Below, one piece after another: positions 60,580 to 64,000 of a stretch of 64,000 bases of DNA (position 1 is the first letter of the stretch; every line of letters begins with the position of its first letter). Both the position numbers and the translations under genes were made by a program. Source of the DNA: Pseudonocardia acidicola (GTDB taxonomy: Bacteria > Actinomycetota > Actinomycetes > Mycobacteriales > Pseudonocardiaceae); NCBI RefSeq assembly GCF_012911935.1, contig NZ_JAAXLA010000012.1:1-64000 (forward strand), given 5' to 3'. Under the pieces are notes generated by a model. The model did no database searches, had not been told where the DNA came from, and saw only the letters and a program-made list of their open reading frames with translations.

Positions 60580-61299
60580 GTGGACGAAGCGTTGCGTGAC
60601 AAGAAGATCGTCATCGTCGGAGGCGGCTCCGGCATCGGCAGGCGCATCGCCCGTGACGCCCTGGACCGGGGCGCTTCGGTCGTCCTCGCCGACCGCGACC
60701 AGGCCCGACTCGAGCAGTCCGCGGCCGAGCTGATCGGGGAGGTCGATACCGCCCGGCTCGATCTGGACGACGAAGGGTCCGTCATCGCGCTGGCCGAGCA
60801 GGTCGGGGAGCTCGACCACCTGGTGTCGCTGGCCGCGAACCACGCCAACGGGCCCGTCACCGAGCTTCGGCGAGACGCGATCGTGCGGGCCTTCGACGCC
60901 AAGGTCATCGGCGTGCTGCTGCTTGCCAAACATCTGGCCGGTCGCTTCCGCGACGGTGGCTCGATGCTGCTGTTCTCCGGCATCGCGGCGTGGAAGCCCG
61001 AACCGGGTTTGGTGGTCATGGCGACCACCAACGGTGCGGTGAGCTTCCTCGCCGGGGCGCTCGCCGTGGAACTGGCGCCGTTGCGCGTCAACGCACTGTC
61101 GCCCGGGATCGTCGATTCCGGGGCGTGGGACCACCTCGGCGCCGAGAAGGAGAAGATGTTCGCCGATGTCGCCGCGCGCATTCCGGCCCGGCGCATCGGG
61201 CGGCCTGCCGACATCTCCGCCGCGGCCCTGGTGGCCCTGGCCGACCCGTTCATGACCGGTGCCACGGTGCACGTCGACGGCGGTGGTCGGCTGGTCTGA
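60580..61299 (+). CDS. SDR-family protein of the non-canonical (Y/K-less) subgroup
   Basis: 239 residues from GTG at 60580, with GGGAGGAG 5 bases upstream; the longer frame upstream lacks homology. Cofactor loop VGGGSGIGRRIA, 'LVSLAANHANGPVTEL', 'LRVNALSPGIVDSGAWDHLG' and the C-terminal 'ADPFMTGATVHVDGGGRLV'. The catalytic Y-x-x-x-K is replaced by M-A-T-T-N. A subgroup of SDR proteins with a T/V-N-G-A block at this position is common, so this is a family trait rather than local decay. Reductase activity is uncertain. Confidence 0.85.
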   Translation: MDEALRDKKIVIVGGGSGIGRRIARDALDRGASVVLADRDQARLEQSAAELIGEVDTARLDLDDEGSVIALAEQVGELDHLVSLAANHANGPVTELRRDAIVRAFDAKVIGVLLLAKHLAGRFRDGGSMLLFSGIAAWKPEPGLVVMATTNGAVSFLAGALAVELAPLRVNALSPGIVDSGAWDHLGAEKEKMFADVAARIPARRIGRPADISAAALVALADPFMTGATVHVDGGGRLV

Positions 61300-61507
61300 C
61301 TCCGCACGCGGGCGGGCGCCGCGAGAAAAGGCGCTGAATGTGCGCCGACGCTCCGTTCGACTCGTCGAATTTACTGAAACAATGGAGGATCTGTGATATG
61401 GGCGACAGTGTGCCTCCGGCCACGAGGGGGTTGTCGAGCTTGACAGGTCCGGTTGCCGCCGGAAAATCGACGGTAATCACTGCATGACTCGAAAGGCGGA
61501 CGTCTCC

Positions 61508-61960
61508 ATGTCTCAGAAGGTCGAAGTTCGGCTGATCGACGACGTCGATGGGTCGGAGGCGTCGACCACCGTCAGTTTCGCGCTCGACGGCCGGGACTAC
61601 GAGATCGATCTGTCCGAGGACAACCGCAGGAGGCTGGACGACATGCTGCGGCCGTACCTGGCCGCGGCCCGTCGTGCAGGACGCCGGGCAGCGGCACCGG
61701 CGCGCGGACGGGTGACGTCCCCGGTCGATCGGGCTCATAACGACGCCGTCCGGGCCTGGGCCCGGGGGAACGGCCACCAGGTCTCCGCGCGCGGACGTAT
61801 CCCGGCGCAGATCCTTCAGGCCTACGAGGCCCGCGACTCGGCCCCGGCCGCCGCGGCTGCTCCGGAGCAGCCGGCCGCCGAGGCGGCCGAGGCCCCGAAG
61901 AAGCGCACCCGCCGCGTGCAGGTGACCAACCCGTTCGCGCTGGACCAGGCGGCCAGCTAG
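61508..61960 (+). CDS. lsr2: Lsr2 nucleoid-associated protein with extended C terminus
   Basis: 150 residues from ATG at 61508 (MSQKVEVRLIDDVDGSEAST); ATG 61484 is an alternative without a ribosome binding site. The N-terminal dimerisation domain runs to about residue 60. The DNA-binding domain reads AVRAWARGNGHQVSARGRIP with the minor-groove R-G-R clamp. Lsr2 silences AT-rich and horizontally acquired DNA. Usual Lsr2 is 110-115 residues; here about 38 extra residues follow, Ala/Pro/Glu-rich and then basic (KKRTRRVQVTNPF). The start is preceded by a lower-GC leader. Confidence 0.92.
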   Translation: MSQKVEVRLIDDVDGSEASTTVSFALDGRDYEIDLSEDNRRRLDDMLRPYLAAARRAGRRAAAPARGRVTSPVDRAHNDAVRAWARGNGHQVSARGRIPAQILQAYEARDSAPAAAAAPEQPAAEAAEAPKKRTRRVQVTNPFALDQAAS

Positions 61961-62084
61961 CGCCGCACCGCCCGGATCCCCCGTCCGACCCCCACAGCGG
62001 GGGAGTCCGCGACGCCGCATCCCTCCTAGCCTCGGCACCTCCGAGTGGGCGACCGGACCGCCCGGGCCGGTGGGAGGTGCGGAG

Positions 62085-63038
62085 ATGGCCGACAAGGCGA
62101 TGCGGATGGCGCGTGCGGGCGCCTCTCGCCCGAGACCGGTGATGGTGGCCATCGCGGGCGACAGCGCCGCCGGTAAGACCACCCTGACGCGAGGACTGGT
62201 CGAGGCGCTGGGGCCACAGCGCTGCGCGTCACTGTGCGTGGACGACTACCACCGCTACGACCGGGTGGAGCGTCGGGGGTTGCCCTTCACCGCGTTGCAC
62301 CCCGACTGCAACCACCTCGACATCATGGAGCAGCACCTGCAGTTGCTGGCCACGGGGCAGCCGGTGCTCAAACCGGTCTACGACCACGCCACCGGCCTGC
62401 TGACCCGCCCGGAGCGGGTGGAGCCGCGCGAGTTCATGATCGTCGAGGGACTGTTCCCGCTGCACAGCAGGCTGGCCCGCGCGTGCTTCGACGTGACCGT
62501 GTTCCTCGACCCGGCCGAGGACGTCCGCCGGGCCTGGAAGCTGGCCCGGGACACCGCCAGCCGCGGGTACTCCGCGGCGCAGGTGCTGGCGGAGCTGCAG
62601 CGGCGTGAGCCGGACTCGGCGGCGTACGTGCGGCCGCAGCGCCGGCACGCCGACATCGTGGTCCGGTTCGCCCCGATCCCGGTCCGCGACGACCCCCCGG
62701 GCACCCCGCTGTCCGCCGAGCTCCTCCTGCGCCCGACGATCCGGCACCCGGACCTGAGCGCCGTCCTGGCGCAGGCGGCGCCTGCCGAGGGGCTCCGGAC
62801 GATGCACCTCAAGCTGGCCCGCGACACCGACGGCAGGCCCGTCGACACACTGCACGTGCACGGCTACGTCCCGACCGAGGAGAGCCGGACCCTGCAGAAG
62901 ATCATCTGGGCGCAGCTCGACGAACCGGGGGAGGTTCCGGAGAGTCTGGGTCTGCTCGGCGGCTCCGGCGCCCGCAGCGAGCCGTTGGCGATCACCCAGC
63001 TGCTGCTGTTGCACCACGTACTGGAGGCCGGACGCTGA
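62085..63038 (+). CDS. cbbP: Phosphoribulokinase
   Basis: 317 residues from ATG at 62085, with GGGAGG 7 bases upstream. It phosphorylates ribulose 5-phosphate to ribulose bisphosphate in the Calvin-Benson-Bassham cycle. P-loop GDSAAGKTT (25-33); 'CVDDYHRYDRVERRGLPFTA' with the sugar-phosphate residues; 'EFMIVEGLFPLHSRLARACF' (Walker B-like); and 'DTASRGYSAAQVLAELQRRE'. The bacterial single-domain form is seen. A CbbR-type regulator follows 31 bases downstream. RuBisCO is not in the window and would be expected just beyond it or elsewhere. Confidence 0.93.
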   Translation: MADKAMRMARAGASRPRPVMVAIAGDSAAGKTTLTRGLVEALGPQRCASLCVDDYHRYDRVERRGLPFTALHPDCNHLDIMEQHLQLLATGQPVLKPVYDHATGLLTRPERVEPREFMIVEGLFPLHSRLARACFDVTVFLDPAEDVRRAWKLARDTASRGYSAAQVLAELQRREPDSAAYVRPQRRHADIVVRFAPIPVRDDPPGTPLSAELLLRPTIRHPDLSAVLAQAAPAEGLRTMHLKLARDTDGRPVDTLHVHGYVPTEESRTLQKIIWAQLDEPGEVPESLGLLGGSGARSEPLAITQLLLLHHVLEAGR

Positions 63039-63069
63039 GCGCGCCGCTACGCAGCCCGGGGGATCACCG

Positions 63070-63966
63070 GTGACGCTGACCCAGATGCGCACGTTCCTCG
63101 CGGTGGCCGAGGCGGGTTCGGTGCGCGCCGCGGCCGACCGCCTGGTGGTGACCGCGTCGGCGGTCTCGGCGGCCCTGTCCGCCCTGCAGGACTCGCTGCG
63201 CGTGGAGCTGGTCTGCCGCGAGGGCCGCGGGCTGCGGCTGACCGCGGCCGGCGAGGTCTACGCCGGGTACGCCCAGCGGGTGCTCGGCCTGCTCGACGAG
63301 GCCCGGCTGGCCGCGGCGGGCGAGGCCGACCCGGAGCGCGGCACGGTCCGGCTGGCCGCCGTCACGAGCGCCGGGGAGCACGTCCTGCCCGCTCTGCTCG
63401 CCGGTTTCCGCGACCGCCATCCCGAGGCCGGGGTGCTGCTGGAGGTCGACAACCAGCAACGGGTACACACCCTGTTCGCCCGCAACGAGGTCGACCTGGC
63501 CATCGGGTCCCGCCCCGAGGACCTCGGCGTCGTGGTCGGCGTCCGTCCGAACGAGCTCATCGTGGTCGCGCCGGCGAAGCTGCTCGCCGAGAGCGGCGTG
63601 TCCCCGACCGTCCCCTGGCTCGGGCAGCAGACCTGGCTGCTGCGGGAGCGCGGCTCGAACACCCGGGCGAGCACCCAGGCGGTCCTCGCCGAGCTCGGGC
63701 TCACCCCGCGGACGATGACCGTCGGGTCCAACGGCGGCGTCCTCAAGTCGGTGCTGCTGGGCCTGGGGGTCACGCTGGTCTCCCGGGACGGCGTCGCGGC
63801 GGAACTGGCCTCGGGGGAGCTCGTCGAGGTCCCCACCGGGGCCACCCCGTTGCGACGGCCGCTGTTCCTGGCCGCGCACCGCGGGCGGTCGGCGGCGACA
63901 GCCGCCCTGCTCGTCCGCTGCGCGTGGGAGATCGGCACGTTCCAGCGCGTAGCACCGGCGTCCTGA
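63070..63966 (+). CDS. cbbR: LysR-family regulator, CbbR type
   Basis: 298 residues from GTG at 63070. The helix-turn-helix is 'GSVRAAADRLVVTASAVSAA', LSALQDSLRVELVCREGRG. The effector domain has 'TVRLAAVTSAGEHVLPALLA', 'HTLFARNEVDLAIGSRPEDL' and 'MTVGSNGGVLKSVLLGLGVT', as in CbbR/CfxR. CbbR proteins sense metabolites such as NADPH or ribulose bisphosphate and activate Calvin-cycle operons. The same orientation as phosphoribulokinase supports the assignment. The gene is complete; 34 bases remain to the window end. Confidence 0.85.
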   Translation: MTLTQMRTFLAVAEAGSVRAAADRLVVTASAVSAALSALQDSLRVELVCREGRGLRLTAAGEVYAGYAQRVLGLLDEARLAAAGEADPERGTVRLAAVTSAGEHVLPALLAGFRDRHPEAGVLLEVDNQQRVHTLFARNEVDLAIGSRPEDLGVVVGVRPNELIVVAPAKLLAESGVSPTVPWLGQQTWLLRERGSNTRASTQAVLAELGLTPRTMTVGSNGGVLKSVLLGLGVTLVSRDGVAAELASGELVEVPTGATPLRRPLFLAAHRGRSAATAALLVRCAWEIGTFQRVAPAS

Positions 63967-64000
63967 CATGTGGACGGGGTGGCGGGCGGCCACCGACCGG

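Noticed and set aside
61961..62084. Terminator after lsr2 (CCCCC-ACAGC-GGGGG)
   Set aside because: Only five to eight pairs with a bulge; too weak to list as a feature.

Overview
The window is very GC-rich, with strong G/C preference at third codon positions, frequent GTG starts and many 4-base stop/start overlaps. It encodes an Lsr2 nucleoid protein, a resuscitation-promoting-factor-like lysozyme, a mycothiol-type DinB protein, a luciferase-like (probably F420-dependent) oxidoreductase and a P450 with its own [3Fe-4S] ferredoxin. Together these point to a mycolic-acid-line or Pseudonocardiaceae actinomycete. Phosphoribulokinase with a CbbR-type regulator, a Rieske oxygenase operon and a cobalt nitrile hydratase fit a metabolically versatile, possibly autotrophic Pseudonocardia-like soil organism. 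The genus is inference.

Layout. (1) 1-1.3 kb: the 3' end of a large NAD-glutamate dehydrogenase and a DUF2267 gene. (2) 1.5-17.4 kb: a surface-polysaccharide locus of the ABC-transporter type, with six GT4 glycosyltransferases, one GT-B-like protein without the catalytic motif, an acyltransferase, a polytopic membrane protein, two SAM methyltransferases (one with a long coiled coil) and a Wzm/Wzt exporter whose ATPase carries a C-terminal carbohydrate-binding domain. (3) 17.4-23.2 kb: a dimethylformamidase-like remnant, a small membrane protein, an amidohydrolase/glutamine-synthetase-like pair, an SDR, an NAD(P)HX dehydratase remnant, and an Rpf-like gene behind a CRP-like site and a structured leader. 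(4) 23.2-35.1 kb: an amine oxidase/amino-acid permease operon, a DinB gene, a decayed SAM hydroxide adenosyltransferase, an RluA-type pseudouridine synthase, topoisomerase IB, a DMT transporter, and a TetR gene divergent from a desaturase/hydroxylase-reductase-ferredoxin fusion. (5) 35.2-40.9 kb: PPK2, P450-ferredoxin-TetR, and a luciferase-like oxidoreductase.

(6) 41.0-44.2 kb: a compact three-gene operon with overlapping stops and starts. It encodes a PAS-GAF-PP2C phosphatase, a cobalamin-binding protein with the W-x9-EH signature of CarH photoreceptors, and a STAS anti-sigma-factor antagonist. It reads as a B12/light-responsive partner-switching module and is the most striking system here. 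(7) 44.2-46.0 kb: a long perfect palindrome, a G-rich tract, a ketopantoate reductase and a methyltransferase. (8) 46.0-54.8 kb: an IclR regulator divergent from an eight-gene operon (Rieske oxygenase, ABC importer, zinc dehydrogenase, small FtsZ-like protein, plant-type-ferredoxin reductase, MFS transporter). (9) 54.9-60.1 kb: nitrile hydratase alpha/beta, a threonine-dehydratase-like enzyme and a Tat-exported molybdenum hydroxylase. (10) 60.6-64.0 kb: an SDR, Lsr2, phosphoribulokinase and a CbbR-type LysR regulator.

Three decayed genes (about 17.5-17.8, 21.6-21.9 and 27.6-28.0 kb) show ongoing gene loss. I saw no tRNA, rRNA, CRISPR array, insertion sequence or phage gene.
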